From Gnetum montanum (lineage: Eukaryota; Streptophyta; Gnetopsida; Gnetales; Gnetaceae): a DNA stretch of 64,000 nucleotides. The notes below the pieces were generated by a model. That model searched no databases and was not told the origin of the DNA. It was given only the letters and a program-made list of their open reading frames with translations. The position numbers were made by a program, and so were the translations under genes. Where the stretch lies: NCBI GenBank assembly GCA_015680685.1, contig MNCI01025274.1:279508-343507 (forward strand), read 5' to 3'. Of the stretch, positions 43,901 to 56,359 are shown one piece after another. Every line of letters begins with the position of its first letter. Position 1 is the first letter of the stretch.

Positions 43901-44182
43901 GAGACCCTTGCACAATAGCGATGATCAAAAGAAAGAGAGACCACGACAGCACAAAAGCCAAAATGACACGGTCATAGAAAATACAAGTAGCGAAACAAAT
44001 GAGATACAAAGCTAGAGTAGAAAATGGTAGAAGGTGCAAGGAGAAAAGAATGAAGAAGACATAAAAACTAACTGAGTCAACAGTATGCCCTCCCGTGCCG
44101 GAATGCACACCCACAGCCCATGCCTCAGAGTGTTCTTCACCCCCCCAACCTTCGTGAGCACCAAATGAGTCTTAGGAGCCAT
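40992..44182 (-). pseudogene. aORF exons 6-1 of element A (antisense gene, 5' part)
   Basis: Exon 1 begins at ATG 44182 with MAPKTHLVLTKVGG; a TATA-like CATAAATAGG lies near 44336. Intron 1 (about 43504-44110) holds 'tagcatagcaa' words. Exon 2 (about 43120-43503): VWFRDGA.DFLQFLL..FSLMIWSS and CYHPYNTLYLAHHVVTYF. Exon 3 (about 42750-43036): FYLDDGRIHDQPGELAIAQL, then GWLDKEWRE. Exon 4 (about 41640-42640): TKEQKGFPMDKLKDG and the LFPAHAFPQLLTQGKVLGLE region. Exon 5 (about 41200-41520): Glu/Asp-rich SAEEEDKEEGDEEV. Exon 6 (40992 to about 41100) ends at GCGG|GTAAGT. The intron that follows contains the insertion of element C. Stops in exons 2, 3 and 4. Confidence 0.75.
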
Positions 44183-44389
44183 AACCCTACTTGCAAATTT
44201 ATGACCTTCATCTTAGAAATTTGCCTCGATAATGGATTAACACAGTGGCTCCATGCCCCAAGATTTCCGAAGTGCTCCAACAAAGATTATGTGCCTTTAG
44301 GGCAAAAACGGCGAAATTACCAGGATTCAATCCCTATTTATGGTAGTAATAGAAAAATGAGGAAACTTCCTTTCTCTCTCCCCAATTAA

Positions 44390-44445
44390 GGTGGGGCACG
44401 GCATGCGGCATAGCATGCTCGCCATGACATCATGACACTATTAGC
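44390..44445 (+). repeat. Word cluster upstream of A aORF
   Basis: 'cacggcatgcggcatagcatgctcgcc' and similar, palindromic (gcatgc, tagcatgct) words related to those in intron 1 (43610-43750). Position matches the word clusters upstream of exon 1 in B and E. Confidence 0.5.
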
Positions 44446-44514
44446 ATTTAAACCTCGGCACGCTTCAAGTCAGTTACTCGCCTTCTCGAAAACAAAAATA
44501 ATATGATAATATTT

Positions 44515-44945
44515 TTTTGATTAAAGGTCCGAAAAGACCTTAAACTAACAAACCTAGCATGATTATGCTTCTTAGGACTCAAAGATAGCAATTTCGACTC
44601 ATAATGAACACAGTTCACAATGATGTTAAACTAGTTACGCTTCTTACATTAGCAATCACCTAGCGCGCCTCGACATAGGCGGTAGCATATTTCCTAACAG
44701 TTTCATGCCTTCATTCCTGCATTGGCCATCCGATACATCGTGTACTCGCAATTCCATTTCTTTTATCATTATTTAGCACATCAAGACTTTGCATGTCACA
44801 ATATGGCAATCCAAAATGACATTAAACTAGTGGTTTGACATTCACATACAACTTCAAACTTTACATCAACAATATCTATATCTTCAACAATTCTAGATTC
44901 TTGTGCATGGGTGGTATGCCACGACCTTAAACTAGCGAACTCTCA
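44515..44945 (+). repeat. Hairpin/TAAACT units, aORF-pol junction of element A
   Basis: Four scattered units over 430 bases: GGTC-CGAAAA-GACC at 44526-44539 followed by TTAAACTAAC, then 'cacaatgatgttaaactag', 'caaaatgacattaaactag' and 'tgccacgaccttaaactag'. Only the first has a perfect stem. Confidence 0.75.
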
Positions 44946-45066
44946 ACCTTTACATTGCCTTACTTAGCAAGTCGCATCTCGATGTTGCTTTGTAGATTTA
45001 CATTTCACACAATCTCTGATGACCCTTACCTAGGCTCTCATCTTATGATGGTAGGTCAAGCAAGAG

Positions 45067-48000
45067 ATGGAAATCCAGCATGCCCTGTCCACACCTCTAA
45101 TATTAACAGGGCCACAAGGCAAGCTCGCAAGACAGTTAAACCCCAACACGATCAACTGGGAGTCGATTGCAATTAATACTATAGCAACCTTAGAAGCACC
45201 CCCAGATTGGCCCAGACACCTGGTCCATGCCCTAGATTTAGAGACTTGGGATGTAACCGAGGATCCTCTTGTCGAGATACCCATAACCATGAAAAGAAGG
45301 GAGGTAAAGATATGAAGACTTAGCTCCCTCCTAGATGCACAAGTACATGAGGGCATAGTTAAAACCTTGCAAGAACACATCAATGTCTTTGTATGGTCAT
45401 ACGGCGATATGCTAGGTCTAGATCCATGGCTGATTCAGCATAACATCATCCTAGACCCCCATGTAAGGGCAGTCAAGCAAAAGACACGTAAAATCAAGCC
45501 AGAAATCATGCTAGCCATGAAGGATGAAATCACTAAGTTATACCAAGCAGGTTTCATCCACGCAGTCGACTATTCAGAGTGGGTGTCCAACATCGTTGTG
45601 GTTTAAAAGAAAATAGGAGGGATACAAATATGTATAGATTTATGAGATTTGAATAAGGCAACGATCAAGGACAACTTTCCACTACCGAGCATCGATCAAC
45701 TCATCAACACCATAGCTGGACATGCTTTGCTATCCTTCATGGATGGCTTCTCTGGATACAACGAAATCTGCATCAACCCAGAACACTAGCTGTCAACAAC
45801 CTTCATGACTCCATGGAGGACCTTCTACTATACCATGATGCCCTTTAGGCTGAAGAATGCTGGAGTAACATACTAGTGAGCCATGACCTACATTTTCAGT
45901 AACTACATCCTAGAAACGTTAAACGATTACGTGGACGATATAGCGGTTAAGTCCAAAGAGGCAGTCCATCACCCACGTGATCTAGAGTTAGTCCTCAAGT
46001 GCTATCAAAGGAATGATTTGTGTCTTAATCCTAAGAAGTGTGTCTTCGGAGTAAAGACCGGATGCATGTTAGGGTTTGTAGTATCGGAGGCTGAATACGA
46101 GTGGACCCAAACAAAGTCAAAGCCATCATCAACCTAGCACCTCCCAAAAACCTTAAGGAGTTACGTGGTTTACAAGGTAGAGTGCAATTCATTCAAATAT
46201 TTATAGCAAGGTTGACCGATAAGTTACACGCCATGCAACATCTTCTGAGAAAGGGGGTTGACTTTGAGTGGACAACCCAATGTCAACAAGCCTTCGAAAA
46301 CCTGAAGAAAGAGCTCTCGCACCTTCCAACAGTGTACCCACCGCAAAGGGACAAGCCTTTCTTCATATACCTTACCACCTCTGACGCATCCATCATGGCA
46401 GTGCTATGTCAAAAGCAGGATGATGGCTCTGAGATACCAGTGTATTACCTGAGCCATGCATTAATATCATACGAGGAAAATTACAATGAGCTGGAGAGGA
46501 ACTGCCTAGCCTTAGTGTTCGCGCTAAAAAAGTGGCGGCACTACCTATTCCGCAACACAACCAACATCATTTACAAAAGCAATGTACTCCAGGCTATCAC
46601 TAGAAACCTATACGAAAGCAGCAGGATAGCCCGATGGAAGGCCATAACTGCAGAATTTGACTTACGCTATGTAAGCCAATCATCGACAAAGGGCCAAGCC
46701 ATAGTGACCCAACTTACGACCTCACTAGTCGATGACCAGGCAACCTTCGATCCTGAGTTCCTAGATGAATATGTTAGCAATGTCACCATCATCCTGCTAT
46801 ATTTCGAGGAAAGCTTACACTTCGACGGTGCCTCAACCATTTTGGAGGTAGTGCCGCTACCATAATCACATTCCTCTCTGGGGAAATGTACCCATCCTCT
46901 TATCGCTTTGCATTCTCATGCACCAACAACGTGGTGGAATACAAGGGGCTACTTAGAGGCCTCTTAACTACCCGCGCGCTGCATGTACAACACCTGGCGA
47001 TCCAGGGAGATTCACAACTAGTCATGAATCAAATCACCGAAGTCTACACTTGCAAGGCTATGCATCTGCAACCCTACTACGACCTAGCAAAAGTTTTACT
47101 GAAACAATTCATGACCACTGATGTGCAACACGTGCCATGCAACAAGAACACCGTAGTAGACACCTTAGCTACCCTCATGTTAAACATCCCATCGCATTCC
47201 TTGGCAAACTTGCCAACTACAATCATAGAATGTGTAGAACCTATCACTCGAGTGGAACACATGGTGTCTGTTAACGCTGCGTACACTCCAGAGTGGTACG
47301 ATAACATTAAAGCATATTTACTGCATGGTGAACCCTCGGGTGGATTGACATCGGCTCAGAGAGATGCAATCTGTAAGCGCGCCCTGCAATATGTGCTCAT
47401 GGGAAATGACGCCTTGTGTCGGTGATCCTACGATGGGATATTGCTGGCATGCGTGGGTGGTGAGCAGGCATAGAAGGTAGTTAATGAGGTTCATGAAGGG
47501 CTATGTGGTGGACACATAGCACCCAGGGCTATGGCAGCGAAAATTAGACGCCTAGGGTATTATTGGCCCTACATGGAGCGTGACTGCCTATCAAAATTCA
47601 AGACATGTGACACATGCCAGAGATATGCAAATCTCATACACATAGCACCTACAGACCTACACCCAACAAAAATTACATGGCCTTTCCAAAAATGGGGACT
47701 AGACCTCATAGGGCCCATCACGCCTAAGTCCTCAGCAGGGCATAGCTTCATTATCACTGCCACAGAGTATTTTACTAAGTGGGTGGAAGCTATTCCCCTA
47801 AGGAAAATGACATCCCAGCAAATCTACCACTTCATCCTCGATAACATCGTGACTAGGTTTGGGCTTCTAATGACTATTGTAAATGACAATGGACCATAGT
47901 TCAGCAGAAAGGAAACCCGGGCCTTCTATAGCAACCTAGGCATTAAACAATCATTTTCTTCCCCTTACTATCCACAGGTAAATGAGTAGGCAGAGGCTAC

Positions 48001-48534
48001 AAATAATTCCATCATCAACTTGCTGAAGCAGATGCTTAACAATAGCAAGAGGTGGTGGCACGAGCAAATACTCTACATCATCTGGCCCTATCAAACGACT
48101 TGTAGAACTATGACAAGTAAGACCCCTTACAGTCTCGTTTACGAATCTAAAGCTGTGTTGCCTCTTGAGTTGTAGGTACCCTCACTTTGGATGATCCTAT
48201 CCAATGTCATGAGCGAAGCCCAGAACAACAAATCACAAACCATCAACCTCGACTTAGTGGAGGAGGAACGCGTGCATACACTGATACGAATCGATCACTA
48301 TCAAAACAAACAATAGTAAAAGCACCATGCAGACCTGCATCAACAGCCAGTGCAGAAGGGAGACCTCATTCTCAAGGTCATCTGCGAGCATGTAAGTAAG
48401 TTCTTAGCCAATTGGGAAGGTCCTTATGTGGTCGCTAAAGCCTTTGGGAATGGAGGCTTCAAACTAGCAGACAAGGACGGCAACGAGTTCGCCAACCCGG
48501 TGAACCACATGTACCTCAAGTTGTACTATGTCTG
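45067..48534 (+). pseudogene. pol: pol of element A (RT, two RNase H, integrase; damaged)
   Basis: Starts MEIQHALSTPLILTGPQGKL, 12 nt after an acceptor-like GGTAG (45052-45054). RT: AGFIHAVDYSEWVSNIVVV, FMDGFSGYNEICI, catalytic NDYVDDIAVK (YVDD 45928-45939), frameshift near 46090, then ELRGLQGRVQFIQIF. Degenerate RNase H: FFIYLTTSDASIMAVLCQ. Second RNase H: HFDGAS..., shifted just after (46840-46870), then NNVVEYKGLLRGL and IQGDSQLVMNQ. Integrase: HEGLCGGH...CDTCQRY zinc finger intact, WGLDLIGPITP, NDNGP-stop-F, YYPQVNE-stop-AEATN. C-terminus WEGPYVVAKAFGNGGFKLA...YLKLYYV-stop. More than ten stops. Confidence 0.92.
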
Positions 48535-48539
48535 AGGCA

Positions 48540-48835
48540 CCATGATAGCACCAAGCATCTTCTGCTATGATAATAAATTGGTAGTCACACCAGGCAGCGT
48601 CCACAATGACAATAAACTAGCAGCATCGAACAACATCTGCTACGACGATAAACTGGTAGCAACTATCCGTCACAACATAAAACTAGCATTGTTAGTCCAC
48701 TATGACTATAAACTGGCATCGCACGTCTGCCATGACGTAAAACTAGTGTGTATGATTGCTGGGACCTCGAACCAGAACAACGGTCCACTGGGACCCTAAA
48801 CCAGCACACGGTCTACCAAGACCTTAAACTGGGTT
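48540..48835 (+). repeat. Hairpin/TAAACT array downstream of pol, element A
   Basis: About eight units spaced 30-45 bases. Perfect 4-bp stems with 6-nt loops: AGTC-CACTAT-GACT (48694-48707), CGTC-TGCCAT-GACG (48724-48737), GGTC-CACTGG-GACC (48782-48795), GGTC-TACCAA-GACC (48810-48823). Each is followed by one or two bases and TAAAC. Best place to see the paired changes. Confidence 0.9.
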
Positions 48836-49770
48836 CGCGTCGCATCCTCAATATGCACCACCACCACCAGATACACATCAAACGAAGAGACATGATACTG
48901 GCACATAGGTGGAACATCACCACTCTAGGACGTAGTTCTCGATGTAAGGAGAACACGGTATAGGGCATACGCACCGCCACCTTTGGTGTCATGCTGATCC
49001 TTCAAAGATGTCGTACGATTTCACACAAGCCCTTTGAACCTATCGTCGCCACGACCCATCGCCCTGATGGTAGTTCCCAGGCCCATTCCTACTTCTGAGG
49101 TGCTGATAGTATTGTGGCCTAGCCATAATATTGTTGTGCTTCAGTTCCTCGCCAAGGTTTCGGCTCGCACAATGTTCAGCTATGTGGTAGCTGATCCCAT
49201 AGCTGAACTGAGCATGCATTCCTTTGGCATGGATTCCAGTGCATCCGCATCCCTAGTGCCCTAGGGACTAGCTCCCCCTGTGACCGGTGCTGCCAAGACC
49301 ACTGCTGAACTCCCTACTTTGGGCATCTCACACCAGTGACGTTGCCCAAGAGTAACAATAATGCCAGCAACCCGCAAGACATCATTCCCACAGATGCATC
49401 CCCCTACAATAGTAAAGGCTACAGCATTGCAAAGTGAGTGCCTCGACTAACATGGTTGTTTGAGAGTGCAAATTTTGACACTCGCGTAACATAGCTCACC
49501 ATGTGGAAGGCTTCAATAGGCAGGTCAGAACCCTCCATGGATGTAATACAGCTCATCCTGCAGAGGGGACACTTGCCTACAGGAGGTTAAAGAACAGCGC
49601 CAGCCCAAGATGAAAATGTAAACGAGCCCCTCAGAGCACTTCGACGAGGGACTCGGCTAAACACCATCTCTGCTCTCTACCTTAACCTCTGCAAAACCAA
49701 TGCAACACCCTCAAGCATGGCCAAGCAAAGTCCCAGCACTCATCAAGCGACAGCCTTAGCATTTCACCTG
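48836..49770 (+). other. 3' UTR of element A
   Basis: About 930 bases between the third array and the PPT. A short stretch near 48990-49020 ('tgatccttcaaagatgtcgtacg') is weakly similar to the acceptor-like region of B and E. An 76-codon open stretch (49034-49264) has no recognised motif. Nothing else called. Confidence 0.45.
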
Positions 49771-49852
49771 TTGTAGTGTTTCGTATTCTTTGCCGACGTC
49801 CATCGAGCTTGTTCTCTAGATGTCGACAAAGAGGGGCCAATGAAACATCCTA
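49771..49852 (+). promoter_or_regulatory. PPT and LTR-spanning inverted repeat of element A
   Basis: PPT GACAAAGAGGGGCCAA (49825-49840) abuts the LTR start TGAAACATCC (49841). Upstream 'tagtgtttcg' and 'ctttgccgacgt' pair imperfectly with the LTR start and with 'atgtcgacaaag'. Same layout as in B and C. Confidence 0.7.
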
Positions 49853-51685
49853 AAAAAATGCGGTGTCATCCTGGCCTCATCAGGCTCTTGCAGTCTACAT
49901 AGCACTATGGTAGTTCATTGGAAGAAGAACGTTCTGAGTTCAGGATGGCCAGTTTGGCAAATTTTCTACTTTGGGCATGGACAGGCCCTGTACCATCCTA
50001 CCCGCCCATCAAAGTAGCTTGAACAGCCGGCAGCCTGCTCAGAAAAGGTGTGCAGAATCGGCGGTAGTATCCTGGGTGCACAAAATGTAGTTCGGCAAGT
50101 TTTCTAAGTCACGAAGCCTACTACGCTATGCTACGGTATGTAGCGTAGCAAGCTTTAGAAAAAAAATTTAGAACAAAATGCTATCCTACACAATGTCACA
50201 CAGCGTAGCATAGCAATGACTTCACTACCCACTCCCCTCACCCAACTTCAAGTTCTACAGTGATGTCCCTTTTTACCAAGAAGTGACAGACCATGTCTGC
50301 TGCTATGCTATGCTGAGCTACATGACGCAACAAGGCATAGAAATCCTATAGAAGGGACAAAAGATAGTTCGAAAGGTGAAATCAGCAAAGTTCGCAAAAC
50401 TTGCATCGTAGGAGAATGGGTTGCAAATCAGCAAAACTATCATGATTAAAGCCAGTTGCTACGCTACGCTATGCTACGTATCGTAGCATCGTGTAACAAG
50501 TATGTGACATATGGTAGGATGCGCTGCAAGAGGCTATGACACGCCAAGCAAGCCACATCACAAAGCATAGTGCGGCATGCAGGTGGTCATGCGACATCAA
50601 TGCACTCCACCCAATCAGACCGTTGGCACACGTATCTAGGAGCTGATGGCACAGTTGCGACATAGTAGGATCGCAATTATTGCATGGCAGGCTCGCATCG
50701 CAATGGTCTTGTAAGCCCAACAGTCACAGACAACTCGAGTAACGCCAGTGAGGTAGCACAAGTCTACGGCACGTAGCATTCAAATGGTCCCTTTTGCTTA
50801 CCTTCAGCCCTATAAATATCCTAGCAAACAACACACAAAAGGTCCAAAAAATTTTCTTGGCTAAAAAAGAGAAAGGTACCTACGATTTGGAAAAAGAAAA
50901 GAAAAAGCTAGCAATCTATAAAGTTAGTAATTTCAAAAGGGGGTTTGCGTCCTCCTGGAAGCAAAGGCTCTTCCCCCCCCCCCCCCCCCCCCCCCTTTGT
51001 TTTTGCCAGCATTGTAACAATCATACCCATCTATTTAACACTGTAAACAGAGAACCTCTCCTGGCTGGCGTAAGGTCCCGATCTTCGTTCCACCACCTTG
51101 GTAGGATCCCACATTGTTTGTACATGAAGTTCATGCCAAAGCGCATAGCTCTTTCTACTTCTTAGCATGCTTTGGTTACCCTCAGAACTTCTGCACTCCG
51201 TCAGGCTATGCAGCCGATTGTATCCACCCTGACCAGACGGATTTGTAGCTCTAAAGCAGTGCATTTTTCTGACCATATCTTACTTTTCCTCTCATTTACT
51301 ATCTAGCTTTCTTGCATTATTTTCTATCTTATTTACCTTCAAGCATAATCTCGTATTACTACCGCATTTACATTCCTCATGTTCAGCATCACTTCGTATC
51401 ACCATCGCATCTCTACTTTATTTATTATTTCGCATTATTGTTGCATTTTTACAGTTTCTTTTTTTCTGCTATATCTACCCATAAGAACTATCTCGCAATT
51501 CATACAATTTATATTGCAAAAGGCTATATTGATGCCAATGTAAGTCCTTGTCTGATCGACTAGACTGCTCAGGGCACCCCATGTTCGCACACACCCAGCA
51601 TTGTCCTCCCACAGGCACGGTGTTGGAACTGTTGCGTCCATCGACCCCGGTGTTATTCCAACCGCCGACATTTTCGGTTTCTACA
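49841..51685 (+). repeat. 3' LTR of element A (1,845 bp)
   Basis: TGAAACATCC...TTTCTACA. TATA box TATAAATA at 50811-50818. U3 carries clusters of 'tacgctatgctacg', 'gtagcgtagca' and 'tagcatagc' words (50100-50510). A run of 23 C lies at 50973-50995, 160 bases after the TATA box. The LTR end region ('gtccttgtctgatcgac...') matches that of B. Confidence 0.85.
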
Positions 51686-51690
51686 CAAGT

Positions 51691-54600
51691 CATTCCTCTC
51701 CTTTGTCATATTCTCCAAATCTCCTTTCAATGATTAAACTTCATGCCATAAGTGTTCAATTGAGTGCCTGCAAGTCCATAGAGACTTGGCATTCTGAACA
51801 ACACAACCTGAAACTGCATCATAAATCCCTCTTGGGATCTACTCAATATCTTTAGGTAGTTTAGGGAGAGCATCAATATGGATGGCCTCGAAAGGACTCC
51901 ATTGAAGCTTTGCACCTACAAGTACAAACATTGCACATATGAACTAATAGAAATCACCAATAAATGCAAAATCACAATGAGTTCAAGCACTTGGCATAAA
52001 GTACACACCTAATTCAGGATGATTCTATTGCAGATGAGAAACAACATCATTGACGATGCCTGTAACAAAGTCCACTTTATTAGGCATTTCAGGCCATGGC
52101 CTTAATTGACAAGTGGATGTTGGATCTACACGGTAAGGCATCTCAACCGGGGCCAATAACTCTAACACATTCGCCTAAGATGCATGTGCTTCAGGTGCTT
52201 CAGCATCCACATCTAGTGTTAGTAAGAGTCATGATAATCAAAACAATGTACAAAGCTAAAAAGTACAAAATTTGGATCAAACTATCCAGATGTACCAAGG
52301 AGCCCTTTGTTGGTCAGCCTAGGAGGATCACCAAGGTGTAGAGACTCATCAAAGAAATTGTCAGAAACAACTTTCTCTCTACTTGAATGCTTAAGGGCAT
52401 CTAAAGCTACAACAAGTGTCACTCCCATGATGTCTATTTCATCCTCTTCCTGTAAGACAGGAATATCCTCAGTTACTTCTTCTCTTTTTTTCTCTTCTTC
52501 ATCTAACCTAGTGATAACCATTTCAAGCTCACCCATTGGAGATAATTTAGTCCTATCCCTCTCAGGGGTACCCTCTATTAGCATCAATAAATATAAGGTT
52601 AGCTTGACATAATAGGTATGCATATTTAAGTAAGCAAATAAATTCAAAAGGTGATAAAAAAACTTAAAGAAAAAATACTTACCTACTACTAGCAAGATGA
52701 ATTGGATCTTCTTTGCTCTCAGCGATCTCACCTCTGTAGTAGGTTCCCTTGAGCACTCAGCCCTTATCACCTTAGCCTTCGCCTTCTTGATGGTCTCGTG
52801 AATCAAGCGCTCAACTCTTGTAATAATTGTGTGTAGTTTAGGTGATTCCAATCCCAAGCTATCGTGTGAATGATGGGAACGACTGGCTACACCCCCTGTT
52901 GTGACGAAGATTAACTCTTCGATGCCTTCGGGTGGATCTTGGGATCTAGTGGTGCTAAATAGATGATGAATCTAGGGGCGAGACAACTATGAACGATCCC
53001 TTAACACATAATGGTTATCTCTATAGACCACTAAGAACTTAGCAAACCTACAAAGATAGCTCATGAAAAAGGCAAAGGTAAAGTGGGATCTAGTATCAAC
53101 ATTGGAACGTAGCCTGATGATCTCTCCATGGAGACCTAATCCAAGGAACTGCACCCAATTGTATCATGTACCAGTCTCTAAGACTAAGCGCATAACATGT
53201 GCAGACTCAACCCCAAGATTTCTTACTTGAGAAAGAGACTTAGGAAATGCTCATGCTCTAAAGAGCAAATACCGAAAATTTACCTCCATCGAGAAAGTAT
53301 CAGCTTGCATGGCAAAACCCCTAGACCGTCGTACACCTAGACATTCTTCAAGTTCCTTGATCATGTGGCCTTCTTTAGTTGCTCTATCTACTGCCACCTT
53401 AGCACCATCCACTGGTACACCAAAAAGATCAGAAAATAATTTGGCAGTTAGGTGGAAAGACACCTTAACTCCATGAACCTATGTAGTAAAATAGGAGACA
53501 TCATCGTTAAAAGATTCAACAATGGAAACCATTTCTATCATGGGAACGTTAGGAGTCAAGGCACTAAATAGGTCCATCAAGCCCGCATTGGTAAGACGAC
53601 TAATGATTTGTTTAGGTGCCTTCTTGTGCAACCACCGTTGTGACTCCTCTGTCTCTCCAAACTTCATAAAGAGAGTGGCCTCAGTATGCCCAGATATGAT
53701 GGTAACCCCATTAGGGAAAAAAACCATTGTAGAAAAGAAAAAAGAGGCATTGAGCAAAAAATTAAGAGTATGATAAGCAATGATGTAACAAAGATGAAAA
53801 TGAAGCTTGGAATAAAATCATTTACCATTAGCAAATTGAGTAGGCACATTTGGTGCAGGATCAACCATTTGAGGAAAAACGGGCCTACCAAGAGACCAAT
53901 CCTCATGCAGCCAGCCACAAAGTTGATGATCTTCAAAGGCCCTAGAGAATTGCTTAGGATAATTGATGATAGCACCCTTGGTCTGATCTAGCACCGTAGC
54001 ACAAAGAGTGGGGCCCATCATGAACACCTCCAAGGCCGTGCACGCTAAAGCAAACCCACTATCATCCTCATGCAATCCATGCTCATCAAAATGATGCTTG
54101 CGAAGGAAAAGGTATTCATACATAAACAATGATATAACTTTAAAGGAACCAAAGTTAAGACAAGTATAAAATAGCATACCTATCCACTCTGTATGTTGTT
54201 CCAGGCAGATTTTGGAATAGCGTATGCACATTGAAAGCTAGAAAAAGAGTGCTACTACTGTTGTAATGGCTACAAGACAAAAATCTCCACACATGGGTCA
54301 AAGAACGTGTAGACCTATGACCTTCAGGAGCACCTCCATCAACTATATATAGTCCCTCATCTATGTCAACAATGAAGACTAGCATGCCTCATGTTGAGCC
54401 GGGCAACATGGTCTCAACAATATCACGAGTCAGTTGTTCACTCAAATGAGACCATATGACAACACTGAAATTCTACAAAATGAATGATAAAAATGCACCA
54501 ACATTTGGATGAAACCATATTACATGAGGCCTGATCTTCATGTCATAACAAGGCGAGGCATGTTCGGTTCCAAAGGGCCAAACCAAGATAGCACACTGAC

Positions 54601-55972
54601 AAGTTCAACCATAAGGAGAAAAGGCTTAAGTCCCCTGCATAGAGCTAGAACCTTAGGTAAGTAAATTAAAACATATAAAACATATAAATTAAAACTCATA
54701 AATTAAAATAAAATAAGTCAAATATATCAAACCAACAAGTAAATAATATTCCACACACAAGAACACCCCATGAGACAAGAACACTAGTATTCATTTAGTG
54801 TATTTAATGCTCGCTGTGGTACATTAAAAATCCATTTGAAAGTAAACCAATAAATAAGTACAAGTATAGAACATGCACATTCATGGAAATAAAGTGCAAA
54901 CTATTTATCCCAAGGAAGAAAAAAATGATATATACATATAACCAACAACATTAAACAAATAATTCACATCTTCCTTGTCTACTCATGTTGAAACTCACTT
55001 TGCAGTTCCCAGGGACTCAAGCTACAACTCATGTTGCAATTCCCAGAGACATACGTTGTAGTTCCTAGGGAAACACTACAATACACTCATGTTGCAGTTC
55101 ATGCACTAATTCTATTGGGAAACTCATGCCGAAGTTCATGTCATAATTCCTTGTTTCCTCAAGTTGTTGCCCCCTCGAGGTGCAGTGTCTGGGCATCCAC
55201 GCTCACACTACACCCCGCACCTACCAGTAATTTACAATGAACTTTCCTAGCAACACTAAAACTTGAGCCTAATGGGCATTCAAACACCAAATTCTAGACA
55301 CTCATGTTTCAAGTCACACTGGATGTCCTACATTCCCTTGCACTTTCTCTCCACAGCAGCTCACATCATGCCTTGCATCTCCTTAAGCTCAACACCAAAC
55401 TTACCACTCCTCATGTGCCCTGCAATGTCATATAGAACCCTCCACCACGCTATCCAAATCCCCTTAAACAACTGCGCATGCCTCACAACATACATTCTTC
55501 CCCCACTCAATGCCAAAAATAACGCCTTCTCAACCTCTGCACCCAACTCATTCCCTCTCCACTCATGCTAGGCATGCCCTAGGTCGCTCACGCTAAGTGA
55601 TCCTCTTTAACAAATAAATAATATAAAAAAAAAGAAATTTTGCAGGCTTGAGCATGCCTTGGCCATTACTCATGCTACCCACACTCATGCCATCACCCAA
55701 AATCTACAATATAAACCCCAAAATCTAGCAAAATTTTCACTCCGAAACCGTAGCAAAAATGGTGGCCCTAATGGCTCATGCTATACTCATGCTACAATCG
55801 AATGACATCAAAAATAAGAATGAAAGAAAACATACCTGTGTAGGGTCCCCGCCCATCATGAAATCCTAGGTTGAGGAAGACGTTAGAGTAGTTCTTCGCT
55901 CTCCTCTACGAATGAAAAGTTAGCCTACTTCTTCCCCTTTTCGTGGCTTGATTTCTCTTTCCCCTTCATCAT
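51691..55972 (-). pseudogene. aORF of element E (antisense gene, lacks exon 8 and most of 7)
   Basis: Exon 1 (55836-55972) from ATG 55972: MMKGKEKSSHEKGKK, donor CACAG|GTATG; B-type start. Exon 2 (54180-54634): HVIWFHPNVGAFLSFIL, then STLFLAFNVHTLFQNLPGTT and YRVDR. Exon 3 (53826 to about 54100): EDDSGFALACTALEVFMMGP and GWLHEDWSLGRPVFP. Exon 4 (52683 to about 53710): GLMDLFSALTPNVPMIEMVS, LTAKLFSDLFGVPVDGAKV, FAMQADTFSMEVNFRYLLFRA. Exon 5 (about 52290-52580): LDEEEKKREEVTEDIPVLQE. Exon 6 (about 52010-52200): NKVDFVTGIVNDVVSHL. Exon 7 (to 51918): LQWSPFEAIHIDALPKLPKD, cut at 51691 by element A. Stops and shifts scattered, exon 4 in three pieces. Function unknown. Confidence 0.75.
54980..55810 (+). 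repeat. Word repeats in aORF intron 1, element E
   Basis: Degenerate repeats of 'actcatgttgcagttcc(c)a(g)gga', 'ctcatgctac(c)cacactcatgcc' and related words through intron 1 (54635-55835). Equivalent in position to the 39-bp array of B and the 'tagcatagc' words of A. Confidence 0.65.
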
Positions 55973-55984
55973 TGTGGATTCTCA

Positions 55985-56090
55985 CGATGTTGCTCACACT
56001 ACTCACACTCTATATTATGGTCATGCTACTTGCTCACGCTGCTCATGCTATCGAATTTTGCTCACACTGGTCACGTCGTCGCTCTCCAAA
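55985..56090 (+). repeat. Word repeats upstream of E aORF
   Basis: 'gctcacactactcacactc', 'tgctcacgctgctcatgct' and similar in the 5' flank of exon 1. AT-rich sequence without further features follows to 56350. Confidence 0.6.
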
Positions 56091-56359
56091 CAAAGACACA
56101 AATGACATTCATTCACTTTGAAACCTTTTTTAAATCCCCCCTATTCACCCATTTTATTTTATTTCATTTTCATCCATGTTATGATTACCGTTTTCTTTAT
56201 TTTGGTTTTATCTTTCATTATGATTATATTTTATTATAGTCTTTTTTTTTTTTACAATCCAAAAAAAAATATCCCTTAGAAATTAATTATTTACACAAAA
56301 ACTCGGTAGTTAATAGTGCTATATACACCTACGCATAACATAAAAAATAGCAAGGATAT

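Larger units (their letters stand above)
40921..51685 (+). mobile_element. Element A, right part (aORF 5' part, pol, 3' LTR)
   Basis: Second half of element A. Order: aORF exons 6 to 1 (minus strand), hairpin/TAAACT array, pol, third array, 3' UTR, PPT, 3' LTR. It ends in CTACA at 51685, and sequence homologous to the aORF of element E begins immediately, so A is inserted in E. Candidate right target duplication CAAGT (51686-51690); the left one is lost with the 5' LTR. Confidence 0.85.
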
